From positions 1,364,001 through 1,428,000 of the forward strand of contig NZ_CP082271.1 in NCBI RefSeq assembly GCF_019880365.1: a DNA stretch of 64,000 nucleotides, in the 5' to 3' direction. The position numbers and the translations under genes were made by a program. Below are positions 1 through 8,586 of this stretch, one piece after another. Positions within the stretch are counted from its first letter, which is position 1; each line of letters opens with the position of its first letter. Source of the DNA: Pseudomonas sp. DNDY-54 (GTDB lineage Bacteria; Pseudomonadota; Gammaproteobacteria; Pseudomonadales; Pseudomonadaceae). Under the pieces are notes generated by a model, which had not been told where the DNA came from, did not search any database, and saw only the letters and a program-made list of their open reading frames with translations.

Positions 1-263
1 GTGCCTCGATTCTCTGGCGTACGGCAGACAAGGCTCCGGAAGCCGCTGAGGCCATGGGCGTGACGGCTGAGCGGCTGAAAGATCTGGGCATTGTGGACAA
101 AGTGATCTCCGAGCCGCTGGGTGGCGCCCATCGCAACCCGACGGTGACGGCGGCGTCCTTGCGCGAAGAACTGACTGCTCAGCTCGACATGCTCAAAGGG
201 CTCGATACCGAAGCCTTGCTCACGCGGCGCTATGAGCGCCTGATGAGCTACGGCATCGCCTGA
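1..263 (+). CDS. accA: Acetyl-CoA carboxylase carboxyltransferase alpha subunit, C-terminal part
   Basis: This is the 3' end of accA; the start lies before the window. The reading frame is open from base 1 and ends at a TGA at 261-263. The visible 86 or so residues include ASILWRTADKAPEAAEAM and the tail RYERLMSYGIA, typical of the alpha subunit of the carboxyltransferase. With AccD it moves the carboxyl group from biotin-BCCP to acetyl-CoA to give malonyl-CoA, the first committed step of fatty acid synthesis, in the cytoplasm. tilS follows after a terminator, as in Pseudomonas genomes. Confidence 0.95.
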   Translation, partial: ASILWRTADKAPEAAEAMGVTAERLKDLGIVDKVISEPLGGAHRNPTVTAASLREELTAQLDMLKGLDTEALLTRRYERLMSYGIA

Positions 264-286
264 TAGAACATCGGTAGAGCTACAAT

Positions 287-316
287 AAACGGTGGGTTTT
301 CCCGCCGTTTTTTTTG
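287..316 (+). terminator. Rho-independent terminator of accA
   Basis: A stem AACGGTGGG / CCCGCCGTT (one G-T wobble) with a TTTT loop is followed by a run of eight T. It sits about 25 bases after the accA stop and about 100 bases before the tilS ATG. Confidence 0.9.
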
Positions 317-418
317 TCTGTACTAGACCCGCATCCAGCGCATCAGCAAACTGATGCCTACGCGATATTCGGTCGCGTACCGGTTTATGCTGACCCTCGT
401 GTTTGTGAGTTGTCATCC

Positions 419-1738
419 ATGTCACTCGAGTCTCGCCTGCTGGTCGAATTGCAGCCCTGGCGTACCGCGCCGCGCTGGTGTGTGGGGTTCTCCGGAGGGC
501 TCGACTCGACGGTGCTGCTGCATCTGTTAGCACGGCTATCGACGCAGGAAACATTGCCCACTATCAGCGCAATCCATGTCCATCATGGGTTGCAGCCTGT
601 CGCCGATGGCTGGCCCGCCCATTGTCGTTCTGTATGCGACGGGTTGGGCATAGCGCTACAGGTTGTGCATGTTCGGGTCGATTCTGGGCCGAGCCCCGAG
701 CGCGCTGCCCGAGAGGCACGGTATGCAGCATTCAACGAACATTTGAGCACGGCCGACGTGCTACTCACCGCGCAGCATCGTGACGACCAGGCTGAAACGT
801 TGCTATTTCGCCTGCTACGCGGCGCGGGCGTGCGCGGACTTGCCGGCATGCCTGCAATGCGCGCGCTGGGCGAGGGGAGGTTGGTTAGGCCGCTGCTGAA
901 CGTCGGTCGAGACGAGCTCGAGGGCTACGCATGCGAGCGGGGGCTGATCTGGATTGAAGACCCCAGCAACCAGTGCACTGACTATGCGAGGAACTACATT
1001 CGTCGCCGAGTTATGCCGGTACTGCTGGAGCGTTGGCCGAACGCGTCGGGCAACATGGCGCGCGCCGCTACGCATCTGAGCGAGGCGCAGCAATTGCTGA
1101 ACGACTTAGCCGAGATTGATCTTAGCCAAGCGAACGTAAGCGGGCGTTATCCATGGCTCGCGATGCCGAACCTCTCGCTGAACTCGTTGAAGGCGCTCAG
1201 TCCGGCTCGTCAGCGTAATGCCCTGAGACATTGGTTGGCAGATCTCACAGCGTTGCCTGACAGCGACCATTGGGCCGGCTGGGACGCGTTACGTGATGCC
1301 GCTTCAGGTGCCGCGCCTGTCTGGCGGTTGGCTAGTGGTGAGGTGCGTCGGGGGGCTGAGCGTATCTGGTGGCTTTCCGGGCCATGGTTGGCGGCCCCGA
1401 GCGAGGCAATCGATTGGTTGCAACCTGATCGCGACCTGCAGCTCCCAGGAAATGGCAGGCTCCAGCTGAAGGGGCAGGGTGGTGCAGGTGCGTTTCAGGT
1501 GCGGTATCGGCAAGGCGGAGAGTCACTGACATTACCGGGGCGCGGTCGGCGGGACCTTAAACGGCTGCTCAACGAAGCCGGTGTGCCAGGCTTCGTCCGT
1601 TCCCGTTTGCCCTTGCTTTACCGTGATGGCGAGCTCATCGCGGTGGCGAATCTACCGCAGTTTGACGTCGAAGAGATGTCGCTGATCTGGACGCCGCCGG
1701 CCGATACCAGGTTTGAGCTAGTGGGGTCTTTCAAGTAG
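419..1738 (+). CDS. tilS: tRNA(Ile)-lysidine synthase TilS
   Basis: TilS attaches lysine to C34 of the CAU-anticodon tRNA-Ile with ATP, so the codon AUA is read as isoleucine. The N-type PP-loop SGGLDST is at residues 25-31 when translation starts at the ATG at 419, giving 439 residues, the usual Pseudomonas length. An upstream in-frame TTG at 314 lies inside the terminator T-run and is not a credible start. The C-terminal part (LPGRGRRDLKRLLNEAGVP) matches the TilS C-terminal substrate-binding domain. It lies between accA and pyrG, the usual Pseudomonas neighbours. Confidence 0.95.
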   Translation: MSLESRLLVELQPWRTAPRWCVGFSGGLDSTVLLHLLARLSTQETLPTISAIHVHHGLQPVADGWPAHCRSVCDGLGIALQVVHVRVDSGPSPERAAREARYAAFNEHLSTADVLLTAQHRDDQAETLLFRLLRGAGVRGLAGMPAMRALGEGRLVRPLLNVGRDELEGYACERGLIWIEDPSNQCTDYARNYIRRRVMPVLLERWPNASGNMARAATHLSEAQQLLNDLAEIDLSQANVSGRYPWLAMPNLSLNSLKALSPARQRNALRHWLADLTALPDSDHWAGWDALRDAASGAAPVWRLASGEVRRGAERIWWLSGPWLAAPSEAIDWLQPDRDLQLPGNGRLQLKGQGGAGAFQVRYRQGGESLTLPGRGRRDLKRLLNEAGVPGFVRSRLPLLYRDGELIAVANLPQFDVEEMSLIWTPPADTRFELVGSFK

Positions 1739-1878
1739 ACTACGCTCCCGTCCCAATACAGCTTCTGCGGCTTTCTTCGAAAACCGTGGCAGTTGCGCTA
1801 TTGCCGCCATTGGCGCAGTGGCACCTTCGCTTTCCCCCGGCGGCGCTAGCCGCTTAACGCAGACTTCTAGGGTTTTTC

Positions 1879-3510
1879 ATGACGCGCTACATCTTCGTCA
1901 CGGGTGGTGTTGTTTCTTCATTGGGGAAAGGCATCGCCTCGGCTTCATTGGCGGCCATCCTGGAGGCGCGGGGCCTGAAGGTCACGATGCTCAAGCTGGA
2001 CCCTTATATCAACGTCGATCCAGGCACCATGAGCCCGTTTCAGCACGGTGAAGTGTTCGTCACCCACGACGGCGCCGAGACCGATCTCGACCTGGGTCAC
2101 TACGAGCGGTTCATCCGCACGACAATGACCAAGAGCAACAACTTCACCACCGGCCGCGTTTACGAAGACGTGCTTCGCCGGGAGCGCCGTGGTGATTACC
2201 TGGGCGCGACCATTCAGGTCATCCCCCATATCACTGACGAGATCAAGCGCCGCATCATCAAGGGTGCTGGTGATGCTGACGTAGCGCTGGTGGAAGTCGG
2301 CGGAACGGTCGGCGATATCGAGTCGCAGCCGTTCCTCGAGGCGATTCGTCAGTTGCGTGTCGAGGTCGGCGCCAAGCGCGCGATGCTCATGCACTTGACC
2401 CTGGTGCCTTACATCGCCACTGCTGGGGAAACCAAGACCAAGCCGACCCAGCACTCGGTCAAGGAGCTGCGCTCCATCGGTCTGCAGCCGGACGTGCTGG
2501 TGTGCCGTTCCGATCACCCGATCGACGTCTCTTCGCGCCGTAAGATTGCGTTGTTCACCAACGTCGAAGAGCGTGCGGTAATCAGCCTGGAAGACGTTGA
2601 CACCATCTACAAGATTCCCGGGGTCCTGCACGCTCAGGGCCTGGACGACTTCGTTGTCGAACGCTTTGGTCTGGAGTGCGGCGGTGCTGATCTGTCGGAG
2701 TGGGATCGCGTCGTTGATGCCAAGCTGAACCCCGAAAAAGAAGTCACCATTGCCATGGTCGGCAAGTACATGGAACTTCTGGACGCTTACAAATCTCTGA
2801 TCGAGGCAATGAGCCACGCTGGCATCCAGAGCCGTACCAAAGTGAACCTTCGCTATATCGACTCCGAAGACATCGAAAACCAGGGCACCAGCCTTCTGGA
2901 AGGCATGGACGCGATTCTGGTTCCTGGTGGATTCGGCCTGCGCGGCGTGGAAGGCAAGATTGCCACAGTGAAATATGCCCGCGAAAACAAGATCCCGTAT
3001 CTGGGTATCTGCCTCGGCATGCAGGTCGCGGTGATCGAATTCGCCCGTGATGTGCTGGGCTGGACCGACGCCAACTCCACCGAATTCGACAAGGACAGCA
3101 CCCACCCGGTTGTTGGCCTCATTACCGAGTGGGCTGATGCCGCCGGTACCGTGGAAACTCGCACCGATGCATCAGACCTTGGCGGCACCATGCGCCTTGG
3201 CGCGCAGGAGTGTGGCCTCGAGGCGGGCTCCAATGTGTTCGCCTGCTACGGTAAGGAGCGCATCGTCGAGCGCCACCGCCACCGCTACGAAGTAAACAAC
3301 AACCTGTTACCGCAACTGCAGGCCGCTGGGCTGAAAATCACTGGGCGCTCTGGTGACGGTGCACTGGTCGAAGTGGTCGAGGCGCCGGATCATCCGTGGT
3401 TCGTGGCGTGCCAGTTCCACCCAGAATTCACCTCTACGCCGCGCGACGGCCATCCGCTATTCAGCGGCTTCGTCAAGGCAGCGCTGGATTACAAGGCGGG
3501 CAAGGCATGA
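1879..3510 (+). CDS. pyrG: CTP synthase
   Basis: PyrG aminates UTP to CTP using glutamine and ATP. The 543-residue protein has the N-terminal synthase domain, starting MTRYIFVTGGVVSSLGKG, and a C-terminal class I glutamine amidotransferase domain with the nucleophile motif GICLGMQ and the late QFHPEF motif carrying the catalytic His/Glu pair. Length and layout are normal. The stop codon overlaps the kdsA start (ATGA), so pyrG and kdsA are translationally coupled. Confidence 0.98.
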   Translation: MTRYIFVTGGVVSSLGKGIASASLAAILEARGLKVTMLKLDPYINVDPGTMSPFQHGEVFVTHDGAETDLDLGHYERFIRTTMTKSNNFTTGRVYEDVLRRERRGDYLGATIQVIPHITDEIKRRIIKGAGDADVALVEVGGTVGDIESQPFLEAIRQLRVEVGAKRAMLMHLTLVPYIATAGETKTKPTQHSVKELRSIGLQPDVLVCRSDHPIDVSSRRKIALFTNVEERAVISLEDVDTIYKIPGVLHAQGLDDFVVERFGLECGGADLSEWDRVVDAKLNPEKEVTIAMVGKYMELLDAYKSLIEAMSHAGIQSRTKVNLRYIDSEDIENQGTSLLEGMDAILVPGGFGLRGVEGKIATVKYARENKIPYLGICLGMQVAVIEFARDVLGWTDANSTEFDKDSTHPVVGLITEWADAAGTVETRTDASDLGGTMRLGAQECGLEAGSNVFACYGKERIVERHRHRYEVNNNLLPQLQAAGLKITGRSGDGALVEVVEAPDHPWFVACQFHPEFTSTPRDGHPLFSGFVKAALDYKAGKA

Positions 3511-4352
3511 ACCAGAAGACTATCCGCGTTGGCAAAATCGAAATCGCCAATGACAAGCCGTTTGTGTTGTTCGGCGGCATGAACGTTCTGGAATCCCGAG
3601 ACCTCGCGCTGCAGATCTGCGAAACCTATGTGAAAGTGACCGAGAAACTCGGCATTCCCTACGTTTTCAAGGCCAGTTTCGATAAGGCCAATCGCTCTTC
3701 GATCAACTCCTTCCGCGGGCCAGGGCTGGAAGAGGGAATGCGTATTTTCGAAGAGGTAAAAACAACGTTCGGTGTGCCCGTGATCACCGACGTTCACGAG
3801 CCTCACCAGGCACAGCCTGTGGCGGAGGTCTGCGACATCATCCAGCTGCCGGCTTTCCTGTCCCGCCAGACTGATTTGGTCGTCGCGATGGCCAAGACCG
3901 GTGCTGTGATCAACATCAAGAAGGCGCAGTTTCTCGCGCCGCAGGAAATGAAACATATCCTTGCCAAGTGCGAAGAAGCCGGTAATGACCAGCTGATTCT
4001 CTGCGAGCGCGGGTCGTCCTTTGGCTACAACAATCTCGTCGTCGACATGCTCGGCTTCGACATCATGAAGCGGATGCAATATCCGGTGATCTTCGATGTC
4101 ACACATGCGCTGCAGATGCCGGGTGGCCGCGCCGATTCGGCTGGCGGTCGTCGCGCTCAAGTGACGGATCTGGCCAAGGCCGGGCTCAGCCAAGGTCTTG
4201 CTGGGCTATTCCTCGAAGCGCATCCCGACCCCGACAACGCCAAGTGCGACGGCCCCTGCGCCTTGCGTCTGGATAAGCTCGAACCCTTCCTCACTCAGCT
4301 CAAGCAGCTGGATGATTTGATCAAGAATTTTTCGCCAATCGAAACGGCTTGA
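3507..4352 (+). CDS. kdsA: 3-deoxy-8-phosphooctulonate synthase (KDO-8-P synthase)
   Basis: KdsA condenses phosphoenolpyruvate with arabinose-5-phosphate to give KDO-8-phosphate for the lipopolysaccharide inner core. The ATG at 3507 overlaps the pyrG TGA and begins MNQKTIRVGKIEIANDKP, giving 281 residues, the normal size. An in-frame upstream start inside pyrG would add an unrelated tail and is rejected. The motifs GRADSAGGRRAQV and KCDGPCALRLDKLEPF are family hallmarks. It lies between pyrG and eno as in other pseudomonads. Confidence 0.97.
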   Translation: MNQKTIRVGKIEIANDKPFVLFGGMNVLESRDLALQICETYVKVTEKLGIPYVFKASFDKANRSSINSFRGPGLEEGMRIFEEVKTTFGVPVITDVHEPHQAQPVAEVCDIIQLPAFLSRQTDLVVAMAKTGAVINIKKAQFLAPQEMKHILAKCEEAGNDQLILCERGSSFGYNNLVVDMLGFDIMKRMQYPVIFDVTHALQMPGGRADSAGGRRAQVTDLAKAGLSQGLAGLFLEAHPDPDNAKCDGPCALRLDKLEPFLTQLKQLDDLIKNFSPIETA

Positions 4353-4385
4353 TGCGTTGAAGCTATCTACGGAGTGTTAATAAAA

Positions 4386-5675
4386 ATGGCAAAGATCGTC
4401 GACATCAAAGGGCGTGAGGTTCTCGACTCCCGTGGCAACCCCACGGTGGAAGCCGACGTTATTCTGGATAACGGTATCGTCGGCAGCGCTTGCGCGCCGT
4501 CTGGAGCTTCTACCGGTTCCCGCGAGGCGCTGGAGTTACGCGATGGCGACAAGAGCCGTTACATGGGCAAAGGTGTGCTGAAAGCCGTCAGTAACATCAA
4601 TGGCCCGATCCGCGACCTGCTGATGGGCAAGGATCCGCTGGATCAGAAGGCCCTAGACCGAGCCATGATTGAGCTGGATGGCACCGAGAACAAGGCGTCG
4701 CTGGGCGCTAACGCGATTCTCGCGGTATCCCTCGCCGCTGCCAAGGCCGCTGCTCAGGATCAGGATCTGCCGCTGTACGCGCACATCGCCAATCTTAATG
4801 GGACGCCTGGCCAGTACTCGATGCCCGTACCGATGATGAACATCATCAACGGCGGCGAGCACGCCGACAATAACGTTGATATCCAGGAATTTATGGTTCA
4901 GCCGGTCGGCGCCAAGACCTTTGCTGATGCCCTGCGCATGGGTGCCGAAATCTTCCATCACCTCAAAGCAGTGCTAAAGGCTCGTGGTCTGAGCACGTCG
5001 GTGGGTGACGAAGGCGGTTTCGCGCCGAACCTGGCCTCCAACGAAGATGCCCTGGCTGCTATCGCAGAAGCGGTGGCCAACGCCGGCTATACGCTTGGTG
5101 ACGACGTCACGCTCGCACTCGATTGCGCCTCGAGCGAGTTCTTCGAGAACGGCAAGTATGACCTGGCGGGTGAAGGCAAAGTGTTCGATGCCGCCGGTTT
5201 CGCCAATTACCTGGCGGGTTTGGCCGACCGCTATCCGATCATCTCCATTGAAGACGGTATGGACGAGTCCGACTGGGACGGTTGGAAGGTGCTGACCGAC
5301 AAGATTGGCAAGAAGGTTCAGCTGGTGGGTGACGATCTGTTCGTGACCAACACCAAGATTCTCAAGGAAGGCATCGAGAAAGGCATCGGTAACTCGATCC
5401 TGATCAAGTTCAACCAGATCGGTTCGCTGACTGAGACGCTTGAAGCCATTCAGATGGCCAAGGCGGCTGGTTACACCGCGGTGATTTCGCATCGATCCGG
5501 TGAAACCGAGGACAGCACCATTGCCGACCTGGCGGTTGGTACCGCTGCAGGCCAGATCAAAACCGGCTCACTCTGCCGCTCTGATCGCGTGTCCAAGTAC
5601 AACCAGCTGCTGCGTATCGAAGAGCAGCTTGGCGGTAAAGCAGTCTACAAGGGTCGTGCCGAGTTCCGCGGCTGA
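4386..5675 (+). CDS. eno: Enolase
   Basis: Enolase converts 2-phosphoglycerate to phosphoenolpyruvate in glycolysis and is usually a member of the RNA degradosome. The start is the ATG at 4386 (MAKIVDIKGREVLDSRG), with GGAG at 4371-4374 as the ribosome site; a GTG four codons upstream overlaps that site. The 429-residue protein shows GDEGGFAPN with the catalytic Glu, SIEDGMDESDW (magnesium ligand), LIKFNQIG with the catalytic Lys, and SHRSGETEDS. It makes the PEP used by KdsA next door. Confidence 0.98.
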   Translation: MAKIVDIKGREVLDSRGNPTVEADVILDNGIVGSACAPSGASTGSREALELRDGDKSRYMGKGVLKAVSNINGPIRDLLMGKDPLDQKALDRAMIELDGTENKASLGANAILAVSLAAAKAAAQDQDLPLYAHIANLNGTPGQYSMPVPMMNIINGGEHADNNVDIQEFMVQPVGAKTFADALRMGAEIFHHLKAVLKARGLSTSVGDEGGFAPNLASNEDALAAIAEAVANAGYTLGDDVTLALDCASSEFFENGKYDLAGEGKVFDAAGFANYLAGLADRYPIISIEDGMDESDWDGWKVLTDKIGKKVQLVGDDLFVTNTKILKEGIEKGIGNSILIKFNQIGSLTETLEAIQMAKAAGYTAVISHRSGETEDSTIADLAVGTAAGQIKTGSLCRSDRVSKYNQLLRIEEQLGGKAVYKGRAEFRG

Positions 5676-5710
5676 TCTGGCTATCGCTAGAAAAGCTGGG
5701 GCATGCTAGA

Positions 5711-5738
5711 AAAGGGCGGCGTTAGTCGCCCTTTTTTG
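5711..5738 (+). terminator. Rho-independent terminator after eno
   Basis: The stem AAAGGGCG / CGCCCTTT with a loop GCGTTAGT runs into a T tract. It lies 35 bases after the enolase stop and separates the pyrG-kdsA-eno unit from ftsB-ispD. Confidence 0.85.
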
Positions 5739-5869
5739 TGGTTGCCTATCGGTGCTGCTAAGGTCGCCCGTGAAGCGCCGATTGCTCTGCAGAAGGTTGT
5801 TGTAGGATGCCGTTGACCGCCGCCCATTTACCGTTCCTGGAATTCAATCGAAGCCGTTCCATGCCGTCC

Positions 5870-6148
5870 ATGCGTAGTCCCCATTGGTTGTTCGTTGTAT
5901 TGATTCTGTTGCTTACCGGCCTGCAGTATCGACTCTGGGTGGGCGAGGGCAGCCTGGCTCAGGTCAGCGGATTAAATCAGCAGATTGCCGAACAGCAGGG
6001 CGAGAACCAGCGCTTGCTGGAGAGAAATCGTATTCTCGAAGCCGAAGTCATGGAGCTTAAGCAGGGTATGGAAACCGTCGAGGAGCGTGCGCGTCACGAG
6101 CTTGGGATGGTTAAAGAGGGCGAAACCCTCTATCAGTTGGCCGAGTAG
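5870..6148 (+). CDS. ftsB: Cell division protein FtsB
   Basis: FtsB is a small bitopic inner-membrane protein that joins FtsL and FtsQ in the divisome and helps activate septal peptidoglycan synthesis. From the ATG at 5870 (MRSPHWLFVVLILLL) it has 92 residues: a short cytoplasmic tail, one membrane segment near residues 6-20, a coiled coil near 30-65 rich in Q/E/L, and the end GMVKEGETLYQLAE typical of Pseudomonas FtsB. An in-frame ATG at 5807 would add 21 residues not seen in the family. ispD starts five bases after the stop. Confidence 0.93.
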   Translation: MRSPHWLFVVLILLLTGLQYRLWVGEGSLAQVSGLNQQIAEQQGENQRLLERNRILEAEVMELKQGMETVEERARHELGMVKEGETLYQLAE

Positions 6149-6152
6149 ATCC

Positions 6153-6848
6153 ATGCCTCCTTCATTCTGGGTGGTCATCCCGGCTGCGGGTGTTGGCAGC
6201 CGCATGCGAGCCGACCGACCCAAGCAGTACCTGGGTCTCGCTGGCAAGACGATCATCGAACATACCCTTGACTGCTTTCTCGATCACCCTGACCTCAACG
6301 GAATTGTCGTTAGCCTGGCCACACGGGACCCGTACTGGGCTGGGTTGCGTTGTGCTGGCGACGCCCGCATTCACCGCGCCGACGGCGGTGCCGAGCGTGC
6401 CGACTCAGTGCTCGCTGGACTTCGCTGCCTGTCCCAGCTAGGTGCGAAGGATGAGGACTGGGTGCTGGTTCATGACGCGGCGCGACCCAATCTTGCCCGC
6501 GAAGACCTCGATAACCTATTCGCTCAGCTGGTCAACGATCCGGTCGGTGGACTGCTCGCCGTCCCTGCACGGGATACGCTCAAACGCGCAGGGCCCGAGG
6601 GCCGAGTTGAAGAAACGGTCGATCGCAGTGTGATATGGCAGGCATTCACCCCGCAGATGTTCCGCCTCGGGGTGCTTAGCGATGCGCTCGTTGGGGCGCT
6701 CGCAAATGGCGTCGCGATTACCGATGAGGCCTCCGCCTTGGAATGGGCAGGGCAGAGCCCTCGATTGATCGAGGGGCGAGCAGACAACATCAAGGTGACG
6801 CGGCCGGAAGACCTGGAATGGTTGGCCCAGCGCTGGAACACCCAATAG
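6153..6848 (+). CDS. ispD: 2-C-methyl-D-erythritol 4-phosphate cytidylyltransferase
   Basis: IspD couples CTP with methylerythritol phosphate, step three of the MEP isoprenoid pathway. The ATG at 6153 lies directly after the ftsB stop. The 231-residue protein opens with the nucleotide-binding loop PAAGVGSRMRADRPKQYL and has VLVHDAARP and the late ITDEASALE motif expected for the family. The partner ispF is at 13410; the two are often adjacent in gammaproteobacteria but here are separated by about 6.5 kb of inserted genes. Confidence 0.96.
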   Translation: MPPSFWVVIPAAGVGSRMRADRPKQYLGLAGKTIIEHTLDCFLDHPDLNGIVVSLATRDPYWAGLRCAGDARIHRADGGAERADSVLAGLRCLSQLGAKDEDWVLVHDAARPNLAREDLDNLFAQLVNDPVGGLLAVPARDTLKRAGPEGRVEETVDRSVIWQAFTPQMFRLGVLSDALVGALANGVAITDEASALEWAGQSPRLIEGRADNIKVTRPEDLEWLAQRWNTQ

Positions 6849-6919
6849 CGAGCGCCGAGCCGTCCTGCTGGACGACCGAAGGGCCAGGCCTTCAGCCGTC
6901 CAGTCATCGTGTGGAGCGG

Positions 6920-8086
6920 TTAATAGCGATAAATCGCAGCGGCACCGCTCTGGGTCGGCATGCGCTCAGTAGGCACTGAGATCACTTCACCGCCTTGCTC
7001 CAGTGTCCATATGGTTAGCTCATCAAGTAGGTCAGGTGTTGTCGCCGAATCGTCATTCACGGCGACCGCCTTACCCTGCTGCTTGTCAGCTACGCCCGGT
7101 ATCTGGCGTTCAGCTTCCACCAGCAAGGTCGCGACCCGCCCTTCGATCGTGGCCTGTCCGATCTGCTCGAGCTGGTCAGTGGCCAGGCCCTGCCCACGCG
7201 ACTCACCGTACTGGTTGATGAAACCTTCGAGACGCTTGATGTAGCGCGGCTGCATCACCATCCAGCTTTTTTCGCGTAACTCGTCGTGGCTCAGCAGCGA
7301 CGCGTCGCTCTCGATGCCCTCAGGAAGCAGGAACTCGTTGTGGCTCAGCTTGCGGAAATGGAACTGGTGCTCTGGAAGCGCTGCGAGGATCAAGGGCAGT
7401 CGAGATTTACGGCTGTGATGCTCGAGAATGGCCCGGTCAACTTCCCGGAAGAAGCGCTCGCGATCCCTGTCAATTTCATTCTGGCGGCCCGCACCGCCGC
7501 TCTCAACCTGCATCGGATCGCCGCGCTCGCTGGCTCGGCTATAGCCTTGAGGGAAACCGGTCTGGCCCTTTTCCGTCAGCTCACGGCCGAGTGCTTCCTC
7601 TACGGTCTTTGGAACGCCATCAGCCAGTTGCACTTCGTCGACACCGTCACGGTTGCCTTCGAACAGGCGCACCGCATCCAGGGTGATCGCAAGTATCTGA
7701 TAACGGTCGGCCGATTGGGCAATGCGCAGCAATGGCTTGAGGTGCATCCGGTCGTTGGCAACAGCCAGTTCCGGGACGGTGCGTTGCAGGCGAAAGATTT
7801 CGAAATAGTCAGAGGCGCTAAACACGGCAAGCCCGTCACGGTTGAAGTTCCAGAAATCGACATCGTCGATCAGCGCGTAGAACGGCTTGAGTAGGGTTTT
7901 GGCTTGATCGCCGCGGCCTTGCTGCTTGAGTGAGTCCTCGAGCTGTTTAACGAGATGTTTGAACCGGATGGGGTCCTGTTGGCGCTCGGGGAAGCTGCGA
8001 TGAGTGGGCTGGTAAAGCGACAGGCAAGGGGCTTCGCGTTTTGCCAGCAACTGGGTCATGGTTTCACGATCGAGCAATTTGTTCAT
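6920..8086 (-). CDS. baeRF3-domain protein (archaeo-eukaryotic release factor-like)
   Basis: The 388-residue protein starts at 8086 (MNKLLDRETMTQLLAKREAP); a further in-frame start at 8167 would overlap the upstream gene's stop. The opening pattern with CLSLYQPTHR and the C-terminal L7Ae-like part (GRVATLLVEAERQIPG, then EQGGEVISVP and the end AAIYRY) fit the bacterial homologs of the archaeo-eukaryotic release factor eRF1, family 3. I see no GGQ peptide-release motif. Such proteins are thought to act on ribosomes in rescue or quality control, but none of this type has an established reaction that I know of. It is downstream of an HPF-like gene on the same strand with a 77-base gap, which suggests a shared ribosome role. 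Family call by memory of pattern; function is inference. Confidence 0.7.
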   Translation of the reverse strand: MNKLLDRETMTQLLAKREAPCLSLYQPTHRSFPERQQDPIRFKHLVKQLEDSLKQQGRGDQAKTLLKPFYALIDDVDFWNFNRDGLAVFSASDYFEIFRLQRTVPELAVANDRMHLKPLLRIAQSADRYQILAITLDAVRLFEGNRDGVDEVQLADGVPKTVEEALGRELTEKGQTGFPQGYSRASERGDPMQVESGGAGRQNEIDRDRERFFREVDRAILEHHSRKSRLPLILAALPEHQFHFRKLSHNEFLLPEGIESDASLLSHDELREKSWMVMQPRYIKRLEGFINQYGESRGQGLATDQLEQIGQATIEGRVATLLVEAERQIPGVADKQQGKAVAVNDDSATTPDLLDELTIWTLEQGGEVISVPTERMPTQSGAAAIYRY

Positions 8087-8163
8087 GCACGGCCTCTCTC
8101 TGATTAGATTTCGATCCCTCGTATGTGGACGGCCTGGTTCAGTAGGTCGCAGGCGGGTCGCGA

Positions 8164-8478
8164 TCAATGATGATTGAGTTTATCCAGCGCATGCGCCAAC
8201 GCATGGTTGAGCTTCTCGGCGGCGCCGTCGATCGCCAGCGTCATTGAGTCTGCCTTGTGGCTTGTCGAGATAGGCTCGTGACCTTTGACGCGAGCCTCCA
8301 TCTGGCAACGCTTGTCTTGAGGCCCGCTCTTTCCGCTGTTTTCGTCGTTGAGATGAACTTCGACCCGGGTCAGCTGATCATCGAAACGTTCCAGTTCGCT
8401 CTCCACGGTGGCTTTAACGTGCTCCTCCAGGCTACTGGTCACGTCGACGCTGTGATTGCTGTTCACCAGAATCTGCAT
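8164..8478 (-). CDS. HPF/S30EA-family ribosome hibernation-like protein
   Basis: A 104-residue protein beginning MQILVNSNHSVDVTSSLEEH, with the beta-alpha-beta-beta-beta-alpha pattern of the S30AE/HPF/YfiA family (RFDDQLTRVEVHLNDEN, then MEARVKGHEPI and a final helix ending LDKLNHH). The start at 8478 follows a perfect AGGAGG at a short spacing; an in-frame extension upstream lacks a ribosome site. Family members bind the 30S subunit in stationary phase and block or dimerise idle ribosomes. The principal hpf of Pseudomonas sits beside rpoN, so this is probably a paralog. It is upstream of a release-factor-like gene on the same strand. Confidence 0.8.
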   Translation of the reverse strand: MQILVNSNHSVDVTSSLEEHVKATVESELERFDDQLTRVEVHLNDENSGKSGPQDKRCQMEARVKGHEPISTSHKADSMTLAIDGAAEKLNHALAHALDKLNHH

Positions 8479-8586
8479 GATGTCCTCCTGATTAAATCGC
8501 CGGGTAGCTCCAGGCATTAAGCAAGGGCACCGGCTACACGAATATCGACGTAGCCTGGTTGCACGGGTTCCGCCTGCAACGGCCCG

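Noticed and set aside
1945..3105. 386-codon open frame antisense to pyrG
   Set aside because: It lies entirely within the conserved pyrG gene; in GC-rich DNA such shadows are common and its translation has no recognisable domain.
3396..3506. Upstream start for kdsA inside pyrG
   Set aside because: The added residues are pyrG read in another frame; KdsA proteins begin at the ATG at 3507.
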